Of a DNA stretch of 64,000 bases, positions 33,385-45,939 are shown one piece after another. The notes beneath the pieces were generated by a model. It was not told the DNA's origin. It worked only from the letters and a program-made list of their open reading frames with translations, and ran no database searches. Source of the DNA: Stomorhina lunata (Eukaryota > Arthropoda > Insecta > Diptera > Rhiniidae). The DNA lies in assembly GCA_933228675.1 (NCBI GenBank), contig OW121740.1, forward strand, positions 38,237,492 to 38,301,491. Direction: 5' to 3'. The translations under genes were made by a program, and so were the position numbers. The first letter of the stretch is position 1. Each line of letters begins with the position of its first letter.

Positions 33385-36005
33385 ATTTATCAGCTGTGAT
33401 AAGTTTTCTATAGAAAAGAAGTCGCTGGAGAAAGTTCACTATAGAAAGGTTGTCGTTGGGACAAGTTTTCTGTAGAAAATTGGTCACTGTGATGAGTTTT
33501 CTATAGAAAAGTTGTCACAGTAATAAGTTTTTATAAAAAAAATGTCACTTTGATAAATTTTCTATAGAAAATTTATTGCTGTGATAAGTTTTCTATAGAA
33601 AGTTTATCACTATGATCAGTTCTCTATGGAAAACTTATCACTGTGAAAAGTTTTCTACAGAAAAGTTATCTCTGTGATAACTTTTCTATAGGAAAGTTGT
33701 CACTGGGATAAGTTTCTATAGAAAAGTTTTCACTGTAATAAGTTTTTTTTAGAAAAATTGTCACTGTTATAATTTTTTTATAAAAAAGTTGTCACTGTAA
33801 TAAGTTTTCTATAGAAAAGTTGCCACTGCAATACTTCTTCTATAGAAAAGTTGTCACTGTGATACGTTTGCTTTAGAAAAGTTTTTTATAGAAAATTTGA
33901 CACTGTGATAAGTGCCCTATAGGAAAGTTTTCACTGTAATAAGTTTTCTGTAGAAAAGTTGTCACTCTGATAAGTTTTACACAGAAAAGTTGTCACTGTG
34001 ATAAGTTTTCTACTAAAAAGTTGTCACTAAGATAAGTTTTCTAAAGAAAAGTTGTCGTTGGGACAAGTTTTCTATAGAAAAATTGTTGGTGGGATATGTT
34101 TTTTATAAAAAGTTGTCGCTGGAATAAGTTTTCTGTAGAAAATTGGTCACTGTGATGAGTTTTCTATAGAAAAGTTGTCACAGTAATAAGTTTTTATAAA
34201 AAAAATGTCACTTTGATAAATTTTCTATAGAAAATTTATTGCTGTGATAAGTTTTCTATAGAAAGTTTATCACTATGATAAGTTCTCTATGGAAAACTTA
34301 TCACTGTGAAAAGTTTTCTACAGAAAAGTTATCTCTGTGATAACTTTTCTATAGGAAAGTTGTCACTGGGATAAGTTTCTATAGAAAAGTTTTCACTGTA
34401 ATAAGTTTTTTTTTTAGAAAAATTGTCACTGTTATAATTTTTTTATAAAAAAGTTGTCACTGTAATAAGTTTTCTATAGAAAAGTTGCCACTGCAATAAG
34501 TCTTCTATAGAAAAGTTGTCACTGTGATACGTTTGCTTTAGAAAAGTTGTCTCTGTTATAATTTTTTTATAGAAAATTTGACACTGTGATAAGTGCCCTA
34601 TAGGAAAGTTTTCACTGTAATAAGTTTTCTGTAGAAAAGTTGTCACTCTGATAAGTTTTACACAGAAAAGTTGTCACTGTGATAAGTTTTCTACTAAAAA
34701 GTTGTCACTAAGATAAGTTTTCTAAAGAAAAGTTGTCGCTGTGATAAGTTTTCTATAAAAGATTTGTCACTGTGATAAGTTTTCTATAAAATTTTGTCAC
34801 TGTTGTAAGTTTTCTATAGAAATTTTGTGACTGTGATTAGTTTTCTATAGAAAAGTTCTCACTGTTATAAGTTTTTTATAGAAAATTTGTCGCAGTTATA
34901 AGTTTTCTATAGAAAATTTCTCACTGTGATAAGTTTTCTGTAGAAAATTTCTCACTGTGATAAGTTTTCAGAAGAAAATTTGTCACTGTGATAAGTCTTC
35001 TGTAGAAAATTTTTCACTGTAAAAAGTTTTGTTTAAAAAATTTGTCAATTTTTTCTGTAGAAAATTTGGCACTATGATAAGTTTTCTATGGAAAATTTGT
35101 CACTATGATAAGTTTTCTATTGAAAATTTGTTACTGTGATAAGTTTTCTATAGAATATTAGTCACTGTGATGAGTTTTCTATAGAAAATTTTTCACTGTG
35201 GTAAGTTTTCTATAGAAAATTTCTCACTGTGATAAGTTTTCTATAGAAAATTTCTCACTCTGTTAAGTTTTTTTATAGACATTTTTTTACTGTGATAAGT
35301 TTTCTATAGAAATTTTTAACTTTCATATGTTTTCTATAAAAAATTTGTTACTGTGTTAAGTTTGCTATAAAAAAGTTGTCACTTTGATTAGTTTTCTATT
35401 GAAAATTTATGACTGTGATAAGTTTTCTATAGAACTTTGTCACTATGGTAAGTTTTCTATATAAAATTTGTTACTGTGATAAGTTTTTCTTTAGAAAATT
35501 TGTCACTCTTTTAATATTTCTATAGAAAATTTGTCACTGTCATATGTTATCTATGGAAAATTTGTCGCTGTGATAAGTTTTTGATAGAAAATTTGTCACT
35601 GTGATAAGTTTTCTACAGAAAATTTGTCGCTCTCGAAAATTTTGATTAGAAAATTTGTCACCGTAGAGGTTTTCTTTAGAAAATTTGTCATTGTGATTAA
35701 TTTTCTTTAGAAAACTTATCACATATTTGTGACTGTGATAAATTTTGTTTTAAAAATTTGTCTCGGTGATAAGTTTTCTCTAGAAAGTTTTTCATTATGA
35801 TGAGTTTTTAATAGAAAATTTGTCACTGTGATAAGTTTTTTATAGAAAATTTATAGAAAATTTTTCACTGTGATAAGTTTTCCATAGAAGATGTGTCACT
35901 GTGATAAGTTTTCTTTAGAAAATTTGTCACTGTGATAATTTTTCTACGGAATATTTGTCGCTGTGATAAGTTTTGTATAGAAAATTTGTCACTGTGATAA
36001 CTTTG
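33385..36005 (-). repeat. Minisatellite array 6 downstream of the receptor, 31-bp unit
   Basis: About 84 units of the same family and orientation as array 5 (GTCACTGTGATAAG plus TTTTCTATAGAAAA). A higher-order duplication is visible: about 33470-34050 recurs at about 34133-34735, shifted by 663 bp, sharing the same unit variants such as AAAATTGGTCACTGTGATGAG. The right half uses AAAATTTGTCACTG units. Confidence 0.95.
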
Positions 36006-36801
36006 CTAACTTTCCTTTTCCAATATTTAAATGTTATCACAATGTTTTATTTTTCCCCTCATGTATATCACTTTCCCATGACAAAAACCGATTTAATCTT
36101 GTTAACTTATTTTATGCATAACATTCATTCAAAGAATAAAATTTTGCAAATTGACTAAATATACAAGTAAGGCCAGTAATTTATTGTCTATTCATATCTT
36201 AAACACCTGAACGTGCAAAAAATAACTTAAATAATCTTATCTAGTTCTCTAGTTTATCTTCTATCACAACTATTACAATTACAAACACGCACAATCTGTT
36301 TTACACGCACACACATACTCTCTACCTCGTTCCTCAAACTTATCCATTTCTTGATCCTTTAGTCTCAGATTTTGTAAATTTGTATTTATGATTTAGTTTA
36401 AACAATATGTCAACAGGAGTATGTAAAATAGTTAAATTAAACTCAGCTGGAGGATAAAGAATAATAGTTTAAGTGTAAATTTAGTAACCAACCTCAACAA
36501 ATTATGGTAGTTTACCTGGAAGCCATTCATCCATCCATTCTTCCATATGGTATAAATTGTTTCAAGTGGGTGTTTGTTGTTATTGTGTTGCAAGGAAGTA
36601 ATATCAAGATACAGACATGTATGACGAAGACTACGACGTGTTTATTCTTAAATTGTCTATTAATCAAAGTCAAGCATATGAACATGAATTGCATTTGTAT
36701 TATTTAAATTGATGTCATCAGGAAGCACACGTGTAAAATCTAGTAAATTTATACATTTTACTTAGCCAAAGGCATACAAATGTATTTTACTTATGCATAT
36801 T
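36006..36801. other. Non-coding stretch, nothing recognised
   Basis: A short CACACACACATAC tract near 36305. No gene recognised. Confidence 0.4.
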
Positions 36802-37027
36802 CCCAGCTAGCATTTTTGAAAAATTTTAATCAAATATGAGTCTTTTTTGACTTCAGTGCATGATTAAAATGATTATTTATGATATCAATTATGAGTCAAA
36901 AATGATCTTTTTGTGTGAGAAAATGGTATCTTTCATACGACTCTTCAAAACGAGTCTTTAATGACTCGTTATGCAGATTTGAATATGACTGCACACATTT
37001 TGCTAGACTTGTAAAAAAAAATAAAGC

Positions 37028-38752
37028 TTTTTATACCCACCATCAAAAAGAATGGGGGGTATATTGAGATTGTCATTCCGTTTGTAATTTCCTTAATATT
37101 GGTTCAAAAATCAAAAACGATATATATTCTGAATCCTTATGAAATTCTAAGACGATTGAGCTATGTCCGTCTGTCTGTCTGTTGAAATCACGATAACGTC
37201 TAAACGAAAAGAGCTAGTTAACTGAAACTTAGCAAAAACATTCTTTATTTATGAGAAAATTTTGGTATTGAAATTGGGCAAAATCGGTTAGCATTTGACC
37301 ATAGCTCCCGTATAACCTTGTCTAGGCTAATTGCTTATTTGCTAATAAATGACAAATTATAACAGTTATGATGACAAAATTTGGTATCTAGAAGTTCTAA
37401 ATAAGCACTAGGCAGCATATAAAATTTCATCGAAATCGGTTCACATTTAGCCATAGCTCCCATACAAAAAACTTACGGAAACACCCAAAATACACTTAAA
37501 TGCCAATAAATCTAAAAGTATAATAGATATAACCACTAAATTTGGCACAAGAAAGTCTTATATCAATGCCAGCCAGTGTGCACAATTTTGTCGCAATCGG
37601 TCACCATATGACCTAGCTCCCATATAAAAAACTTACGAAAACACAAAAATTCAAAAAGAAAAGGGGATTTATGTCCGTCTGTCCGTCAGATAAAATCGTG
37701 ATAGCTCCTTAACTACAAGAGCTAGTAAGACTAAATTAAGCACAAGGAAGTCTTATGTCAATGCCAGCCAGTGTGCAAAATTTTGTCACAATCGGTCACT
37801 ATTTGACCATAGCTCCCATATAAAAAACTTATGGAAACACAAAAATACATAAAGAAAATGTTGTTTATGTCCATCTGTCCGTCAGATAAAAGCACGATAG
37901 CGCCTTAACGAAAAGAGCTAGAGGGACAAAATTTTACAAAAGTATTTTGGATATCTTGAAAAAGATGTGTGTTGAAAATGGACAAAATCGGTTCAAATTT
38001 AGTTAGAGCTCCCATATAACTCCGCCCCGGGAAACACATTAATGCTGATAAATTGAATACAATTGTAATAGCTATGACGATTAAATTTAAAATAGGGAAG
38101 TTTTATGCAATTTTTGATCAGTTTATCAAATTTTATAGGAATCAGTCCATATTTGACTTTAGCTTTCACGTGAAAAACACTCACGGAAACCAAAAATTTT
38201 AGCAAAGGCCAGTTAAAAGCTATTAAATTAGAAACTATGATAGCTATGCCCACTAAATTTTGCAAGATAAAGCTCTCTCTGGAGGTACATTCATTATATT
38301 AAGATTGCACCTATGAAATTATATAGGCATCAATCAATGTTCAGCTCAGACTTTATATATGATGAATGCATTAGGTACTCATAACGAAATATATGGACCT
38401 GTCGTATTACTATTAACGTTTTTAGCCTAACTACATATTAAGCACAACGAAAAGTATTTAACAACTTATTAATGTAAAACTATACCCGGTTATGAGACCG
38501 AATTTTGATCAAAGTAAATACTGGGGAAACCACTAAAATATTTTTGAATGTTGAACTATAAAGCTACGGAAACCTAATTTAGTCCAAAGGTTTTACCAAC
38601 AATACCAAATAGCTTAGCGATTTTTCCAGTTTTGGTGCAGATTTTGAATTAGCTGCACCCTTGTAGATATATGAGATATGTTTCTAAATTTAACACAACT
38701 TGATGGTGGGTATATAAGATTCGGCACAGCCGAATATAACACTCTTACTTGT
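37028..38752 (+). mobile_element. DINE-1-like family 1, copy 2 (most complete)
   Basis: About 1.7 kb from TTTTTATACCCACCATC to the hairpin ATTCGGC-ACA-GCCGAAT (38719-38735) and CTCTTACTTGTT. Sub-terminal inverted repeats TATACCCACCATCAA (37032-37046) and TTGATGGTGGGTATA (38700-38714) are perfect. A short GTCCGTCTGTCTGTCTG microsatellite lies near 37166-37182. This copy defines the family in the window. No coding potential is seen; the minus-strand frame at 37999-38265 is shared with other copies only because of repeat conservation. Confidence 0.8.
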
Positions 38753-38841
38753 TATTACTCAACACAGTAATATCTATTTTTAGAACACGTCACATCTATT
38801 ATTAGAACATTAAAGTTGCGTTAATAATTACATAAATTGAT

Positions 38842-38933
38842 GTTGCCGAGACCGAGGATCGAACCTAGGCTGCTGAATATGATATGTTATGCTTAGAAGT
38901 CGACGTGCTAACCAACTAAGCCACCTCAACCAT
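38842..38933 (-). other. tRNA-like segment inside TIR element B, copy 2
   Basis: Minus strand: A-box-like TGGCTTAGTTGGTTAGCACG, anticodon-like loop CTTCTAA, then after a long variable part the B-box-like GGTTCGATCCTCGG. It is better conserved than in copy 1, which has lost 8 bases of the A-box region. Confidence 0.65.
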
Positions 38934-39243
38934 AATGAGATGCGAGTCTTTTTGTGGCATTTTTTTTTATCACCTACAAATAGTTATATTACGCAAATTT
39001 TACAAGATTTTTTGTGCTATTTTTAACTAGTCGCTTGCTAAGCGTCTATGAGCCTTTTTGTACACTTTTTTGATCACCAAACTGATTGCACACATTCTGT
39101 CGTTTTCTAAGCGTTTTAATTAGTCTTTTTGAAATCTTTTTTAAATCACCAAGCTGATTAATCAGTTTTTGATCGCCTAAACGAATCCCAAAAGACTCAT
39201 TTTGCTGATATTATCGTCAACAATCACCAAATTGCTAGCTGGG

Positions 39244-39636
39244 TTTGCATACTTGTGTATATTTACACTTGTATTCGACCGGAAGTTGTTCTATCTTGAT
39301 TTCTAAGTATGTATTTTATATTTACAATTGGTTTCTATAAAATTAAATCTTTGTTATACATTAAATTATAGGATATCTATAATAATTGCACAAAATCTAG
39401 AAATTAAAACAATATTTTATAATTAATTTCGTTATAACTGTTAGGACAAAGTATATGGTCCTGATAAAATAAGAAGCTATTGTTACCTTAGACATATGTA
39501 AGTAATAATAATAATACTACAATTTTAATGCCATGATGACACATAAATTAGAAATATCCTTTATTCTTCAGTAATAATTTCAATATAATTTATGCCTTAC
39601 AATAATATACCTTAATATCCTTTAGGTAACATAACA
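39244..39636. other. Non-coding stretch, nothing recognised
   Basis: AT-rich, no recognisable gene or repeat. Confidence 0.35.
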
Positions 39637-40123
39637 TTTTTATACCCTTCACCAACATAGGTGGAAAGGGTATATAGGGTTTGTGCTGATGTTTGTAATG
39701 CATGGAAATATTTGTCTGAGACCTACCTTTTAGTATACCAATCGACTCACTCCCTGAGTTGTTTTAACGATGTCCGTCATGGCTGGCCGGTTATCCGTGT
39801 AAGCTTGTTATCAGTCTACAGGTCGTAACTTTAAAGATAATTTGATGAAATTTGGCATAGGTTCATATTTAGGTCCAAGGACCCTATACCCTATCTCTAT
39901 ACTTTTTGGGAGAAATCGGATTACTATTTCGGGTACCTCCCATAGGGATGCCTTCCCGGAATTGAGTTTTTGGTCCTTTACAGCCACAAATTTAGTTGTA
40001 TTTTAATAAAATTCAGCACAGATATTGCTTAACATAACCTTAATCAGTGTTCCTAATTTTTTAGAAATCGGCCCATATTTTACCATACCTCCCATACAAG
40101 ACACATTCTTAAAAGACGTTTAT
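39637..40123 (+). mobile_element. DINE-1-like family 2, copy c, 5' part
   Basis: Begins TTTTTATACCCTTCACCAAC and follows the inverted sequence of 44394-45197 (landmarks TATACCAATCGACTC, GATGTCCGTC and CTCCCATA). It is interrupted by the hAT-type MITE at 40124, after which only a few bases precede the array at 40745. Confidence 0.7.
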
Positions 40124-40718
40124 TAGGGTGTTCATTTTACTCGACTTTTAATTGTTTGAGTAGTCAAATATCTTGAAAATGGGGTTTTTTATTTGCTCGG
40201 AAAATCGATTAATCGTTAAAAGTTACTCGAGTTAATCGAGTTAAAAAAACAGCACGTACTGTTACTATAGTAGGACCTACGATTACACAGGGATCTTTAA
40301 CTAAACTATAGTAGTATCTACGAATACATTGGAGACTTCAACTGGACCATAGTACGTTCTAAGATTGCAATGGTACCTTCAACTTGTCTATAACAGGAGT
40401 AGTAGGAATTGCGAATACATTGGATACCACAACAGGTCTATGGTAGACTAGGCTATTTATATCTAAAATTACATTTGGCCAACGTTTTTTTTTTACAAAC
40501 TTAACAGTTATGAAATACGCTGAGACAAATTTTAGTCGTTTTATTTCAACAAATACTTACAAAACTATTGAAACACTTTTACTCGAGCAACTCGATTACT
40601 CGTGGAAAATTACTCAAATAAATCTTAATTTGAAATTAGTCATTTTATTTTACTCGAGCGATTAATCGATTTTATTTTTAAGATTTATCGAGCTAACATA
40701 ACACGAGTAAACACCCTA
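40124..40718. mobile_element. hAT-type MITE, 595 bp, with 8-bp target duplication
   Basis: Ends TAGGGTGTTCA and (T)AAACACCCTA form terminal inverted repeats, with further TACTCG/CGAGTA complementarity. Flanks are identical 8-bp direct repeats, ACGTTTAT at 40116-40123 and 40719-40726. The 8-bp duplication and YAGGG ends fit the hAT superfamily. Several inner blocks (CTCGAGTTAATCGAG) are palindromic. No transposase. Confidence 0.85.
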
Positions 40719-40744
40719 ACGTTTATATACACATAAAAGCATAT

Positions 40745-43032
40745 AGAAATATCTTTCTATAGAAAAATTTTCGATAGAAAAATTTTACATAGAAATATTT
40801 TTCTATAGAAAAATTGTTCATAGAAATATTTTTCTATAGAAAAATTTTACATAGAAATATTTTTCTATAGAAAAAATTTCTATAGAAAAATTTTCGATAG
40901 TAATATTTTTCTATAGAAACATTTTCGCTAGAAATATTTTTCTATAGAAAAATTTTCGATAGAAATATTTTTCTATAGAAAAATTTTCGATAGAAATATT
41001 TTTCTATAGAAAAATTTTCGATAGAAATATTTTTCTATAGAAAAATTTTCGATAAAAATATTTTTCTATAGAAAAATTTTCGATAGAAATATTTTTCTAT
41101 AGAAAAATTTTCGATAGAAATATTTTTCTATAGAAAAATTTTCGATAGAAATATTTTTCTATAGAAAAATTTTCGATAGAAATATTTTTCTATAGAAAAA
41201 TTTTCGATAGAAATATTTTTCTTTAGAAAAATTTTCGATAGAAATATTTTTCTATAGAAAAATTTTCGATAGAAATATTTTTCTATAGAAAAATTTTCGA
41301 TAGAAATATTTTTCTATAGAAAAATTTTCGATAGAAATATTTTTCTATAGAAAAATTTTCGATAGAAATATTTTTCTATAGAAAAATTTTCGATAGAAAT
41401 ATTTTTCTATAGAAAAATTTTCGATAGAAATATTTTTCTATAGAAAAATTTTCGATAGAAATATTTTTCTATAGAAAAATTTTCGATAGAAATATTTTTC
41501 TATAGAAAAATTTTCGATAGAAATATTTTTCTATAGAAAAATTTTCGATAGAAATATTTTTCTATAGAAAAATTTTCGATAGAAATATTTTTCTATAGAA
41601 AAATTTTCGATAGAAATATTTTTCTATAGAAAAATTTTCGATAGAAATATTTTTCTATAGAAAAATTTTCGATAGAAATATTTTTCTATAGAAAAATTTT
41701 CGATAGAAATATTTTTCTATAGAAAAATTTTCGATAGAAATATTTTTCTATAGAAAAATTTTCGATAGAAATATTTTTCTATAGAAAAATTTTCGATAGA
41801 AATATTTTTCTATAGAAAAATTTTCGATAGAAATATTTTTCTATAGAAAAATTTTCGATAGAAATATTTTTCTATAGAAAAATTTTCGATAGAAATATTT
41901 TTCTATAGAAAAATTTTCGATAGAAATATTTTTCTATAGAAAAATTTTCGATAGAAATATTTTTCTATAGAAAAATTTTCGATAGAAATATTTTTCTATA
42001 GAAAAATTTTCGATAGAAATATTTTTCTATAGAAAAATTTTCGATAGAAATATTTTTCTATAGAAAAATTTTCGATAGAAATATTTTTCTATAGAAAAAT
42101 TTTCGATAGAAATATTTTTCTATAGAAAAATTTTCGATAGAAATATTTTTCTATAGAAAAATTTTCGATAGAAATATTTTTCTATAGAAAAATTTTCGAT
42201 AGAAATATTTTTCTATAGAAAAATTTTCGATAGAAATATTTTTCTATAGAAAAATTTTCGATAGAAATATTTTTCTATAGAAAAATTTTCGATAGAAATA
42301 TTTTTCTATAGAAAAATTTTCGATAGAAATATTTTTCTATAGAAAAATTTTCGATAGAAATATTTTTCTATAGAAAAATTTTCGATAGAAATATTTTTCT
42401 ATAGAAAAATTTTCGATAGAAATATTTTTCTATAGAAAAATTTTCGATAGAAATATTTTTCTATAGAAAAATTTTCGATAGAAATATTTTTCTATAGAAA
42501 AATTTTCGATAGAAATATTTTTCTATAGAAAAATTTTCGATAGAAATATTTTTCTATAGAAAAATTTTCGATAGAAATATTTTTCTATAGAAAAATTTTC
42601 GATAGAAATATTTTTCTATAGAAAAATTTTCGATAGAAATATTTTTCTATAGAAAAATTTTCGATAGAAATATTTTTCTATAGAAAAATTTTCGATAGAA
42701 ATATTTTTCTATAGAAAAATTTTCGATAGAAATACTTTTCTATAGAAAAATTTTCGATAGAAATATTTTTCTATAGAAAAATTTTCGATAGAAATACTTT
42801 TCTATAGAAAAATTTTCGATAGAAATACTTTTCTATAGAAAAATTTTCGATAGAAATATTTTTCTATAGAAAAATTTTCGATAGAAATATTTTTCTATAG
42901 AAAAATTTTCGATAGAAATATTTTTCTATAGAAAAATTTTCGATAGAAATATTGTTCTATAGAAAAATTTTCGATAGAAATATTTTTCTATAGAAAAATT
43001 TTCGATAGAAATATTTTTCTATAGAAAAATTT
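40745..43032 (+). repeat. Minisatellite array 7, 31-bp unit, very homogeneous
   Basis: About 73 units joining ATTTTTCTATAGAAAAAT to TTTCGATAGAAAT. Units from about 41100 to 42730 are almost without change; a few carry ATACTTTTC around 42730-42835. The unit is the reverse complement of units in array 8, apart from one base in most of them. Confidence 0.97.
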
Positions 43033-43206
43033 AACGTAAACTGTTCCTACTCGCCTGTTGAAATTGTGTTGACAATGTCACCAGAAACACACTAGTACGT
43101 CGTCTCTATATAATTTCTACCTGCTTTCAAAACAAAAGTTGTAGACACTTTAACTGGTGTTTTTGTCCATAGAGACGAGAGTGTAGACATGTCAACATAT
43201 GGTGCC
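43033..43206. other. Short unique spacer
   Basis: Contains an imperfect inverted pair (GTCGTCTCTATA / CCATAGAGACGA), otherwise nothing recognised. Confidence 0.4.
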
Positions 43207-44142
43207 AGGTTGACTAAAGGGAACTTACGGAATCACAAAAATACAAAAAGAAATGGGGGTTTATGTCCGTCTTTCAGTCAGAGAAAAGCGTGATAGCTCC
43301 TTAACTACAAGAGCTAGAGAGACAAAATTTAGCAAAAGTACTTTAGATATGTTATAAAAATTGTGTGCTGAAAATGGGTAAAATCGGTCCACATTTAGTT
43401 AGAGCTCCCATATAACCCTGCCCCGGAAATCACATTTATGTTGATAAATTGAATAAAATTTGTAAAATCTATTTAGAACAGAGAAGTTTTATGCAACTTT
43501 CAGTCAGTATGTCAAATTTTATACCATATTACCATAGCTTTCATATAAAAACCGCCCCCGTTAACTAATAAAATGCAACAAACGCCAGTTAAAAGCTATT
43601 AAATTATAAACTATGTCTGCTATGGCCACTAAATTTTGTACAAATAAACTTTATATTAATACCAGCCAGTATATTAAATTTTGTAATAATCGATCAACAT
43701 TTGGCTATAGTTCTTATATATATAACATCCCCTTTTTATATCTACAATCAAAAAGATTTGGAGGTACATATTGAGATTGCATCTACGAAATTAGATAGCT
43801 ATCAATCAATGTTAGGTCCAGACTTTATACACGGTAGATGCATTAGGAACTCCTAACAAAATATTTGAACCTGCCGTGTTGCTATCAACATGTTTATGGC
43901 ACAACGAAACATCTTATTAATGTAAAACTATATTCGGTTATGGAACAGCATTTTGTCCAAGGTAAATACTTGGAACCACTTTTAAACCTTGAACTATAGT
44001 AACTATACCACTGCAACCGAATTTAGTCCAAATATATTACCAACAATACATTTGGTCAATATTTTGAATTAGCTGCACTCTCGTACAACTTGATGGTGGG
44101 TATACAAGATTCGGCACAACCGAATATAACACTCTTACTTGT
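43207..44142 (+). mobile_element. DINE-1-like family 1, copy 3, 5'-truncated
   Basis: Carries the inner and 3' parts of the family, including TTGATGGTGGGTATA and the final hairpin with one loop-side change (TTCGGCACAACCGAA), then CTCTTACTTGTT. Confidence 0.75.
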
Positions 44143-44393
44143 TTTTTATTTTTGTTGACTTTTTTATACGAATTTCAGTAACGAAAGATCAATTTTAATA
44201 TAGAGCTAGTGTATCGTTGTGTGCGAATACGTTTTATGCTTTTTTGTAATCTACTTTTTAAGAATTTAATAAAATTTACCAAAGTTCAAATCAGTTCGTC
44301 AAATCTATTTTTATTTTCTCTCCCAAGAAGATAAATTTATCGAAAAGACAAAAATTTATTTGTTAAACGATTTCATATTCGTCCTCATGAAAA
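44143..44393. other. Short non-coding spacer
   Basis: Nothing recognised between two DINE-1-like elements. Confidence 0.4.
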
Positions 44394-45197
44394 AACAAGT
44401 AAGAAAGCGCTATAGTCGGTCAAGCCGACCATACTATACCCTTCACCACTAAGGTCAAAGGTGTTATTTTTCCTGTGTAAAATCAAATATTTGCTAAATT
44501 TTGCCATCATACAAACATTTTCTCAAAACTTATATATTCAACCTGTTTCCGTCATTTGGACTTATATGAGAGCTAGGGTCAAATGTAGACCGATTTTCTC
44601 GAAATTTGGCAGATTGATTACAGTTGTTACAAAAATTATGTATGCAAAAAATAGACTCAAAATTTCCATTATCTTTAGATTTACGAGCGTTTTAGTGATT
44701 TTATGTCTCATTTAGTGCGTTTTTAAAGAAGAATTTGTATGGGAGCTATGGTCAAATGTAGACCGATTTCAACGAAATTTGGTGCAGTGATTTAAGTTTA
44801 CATAAGCAGTATCTGTTTTAAATTTCATGAAAAAATATTGATATTTGTGGCCAATATAGCAATTCCGGGAAGTGGGACCTATGGGAGGTACCATAAATAA
44901 TGGACCGATTTTGACCAATTTCAACAGCCATGGTCCCATTATCAAAAAAATGATCTGTGCCAAATTTCATCAAATTATCTTTAGAATTGCGACCTGTAGT
45001 TTGATTACAAGGTTTACATGGGGGTCCAGCCAGCCAGACGGACGGACGGACGGACGGACATCGCTAAATCGACTCAGAAAGTGATTCTAAGCCTATTGGT
45101 ATACTAAAAGGTGGGTCTAAGACAAATATTTCTATGCGTTACAAACATCAGCACAAACTTATAATACCCTTTCCACCTATGGTGGTGAAGGGTATAA
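44394..45197 (-). mobile_element. DINE-1-like family 2, copy b (complete)
   Basis: Minus-strand element of about 0.8 kb. Its 3' end lies at 44394 with a hairpin GTCGGTC-AA-GCCGAC and CTTACTTGTT; the 5' end at 45197 reads TATACCCTTCACCACC. Sub-terminal inverted repeats are TATACCCTTCACCAC and GGTGGTGAAGGGTATA. A GRAC microsatellite (GACGGACGGACGGACGG) lies at about 45040-45058. It is the uninterrupted reference for the split copy at 17410-22665. Confidence 0.78.
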
Positions 45198-45939
45198 ATA
45201 TTGCAATTATGTTCCAAAATTTAATCAAATACAAAAATTTTCCAAATGTCTTTAACCTAAAAGGACTTCAAGCTAAATAAATTTTAAGCAAAAGAAAGAA
45301 GGTCATTGTAGTTATTTCAAAAAGGTCTTTTAACTTTCGACATTTTCTCTAAACAAATCAGATGACTGATAAAATATATTAATATTTGAAATCATACCAA
45401 CCCACTCTCACTCGTTCATTCATTCATTCATTTTTTCAGTTTCAGATTTGTGCCGTTTAAAGAAATAATAACAAGACACAAATGAAATACAAAATATTAA
45501 ACAAATTTATTTGTTAATCAAATATAAAAATTTTCTTGCTCCTTTTTAAAAGCTTAAAGCGAAATTATTTCAAATAATCCAGCAAAATTTAAACCAGCTA
45601 AATTCTTGTGTAAATATCTCAAGATAAATTAAAAAAAAACAAATAAATATTTTAGCAAAAATTATTGTAAATATAGAATTTTATGAAGAAAAAACAAAAA
45701 CTCATATTTGTTATACAATATCTAAAAATATATTAAAGCTTTATTTAAAATATTTAAAATATTTCCTTAAATATTAACAGAATAACGTTTTAACAATCTT
45801 AAAGTTAAGCTTTTAACAGAAAACATTCAATTAAATAAAAAATAAAAAAATTATTTGAAAACAGAATCAACTAAGAGATTTTTAAATTATTTTGGTGGAA
45901 AAGGTAAGTGCATGGCTTTCTCTAAAATGCATTTAAATT
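45198..45939. other. AT-rich non-coding stretch, nothing recognised
   Basis: Includes a short CATTCATTCATT repeat near 45417-45431. No gene recognised. Confidence 0.4.

Larger units (their letters stand above)
36802..39243 (-). mobile_element. TIR element B, copy 2, split by a DINE-1-like element
   Basis: CCCAGCTAGCA at 36802 and TGCTAGCTGGG ending at 39243. Without the insert at 37028-38752 it is about 0.7 kb and matches copy 1 (7673-9463) in reverse complement over its length, including the TTTAATGACTCGTT segment and the tRNA-like part. Copy 1 provides the empty site for the DINE-1-like insert, and this copy provides the empty site for the LINE in copy 1. Confidence 0.78.
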
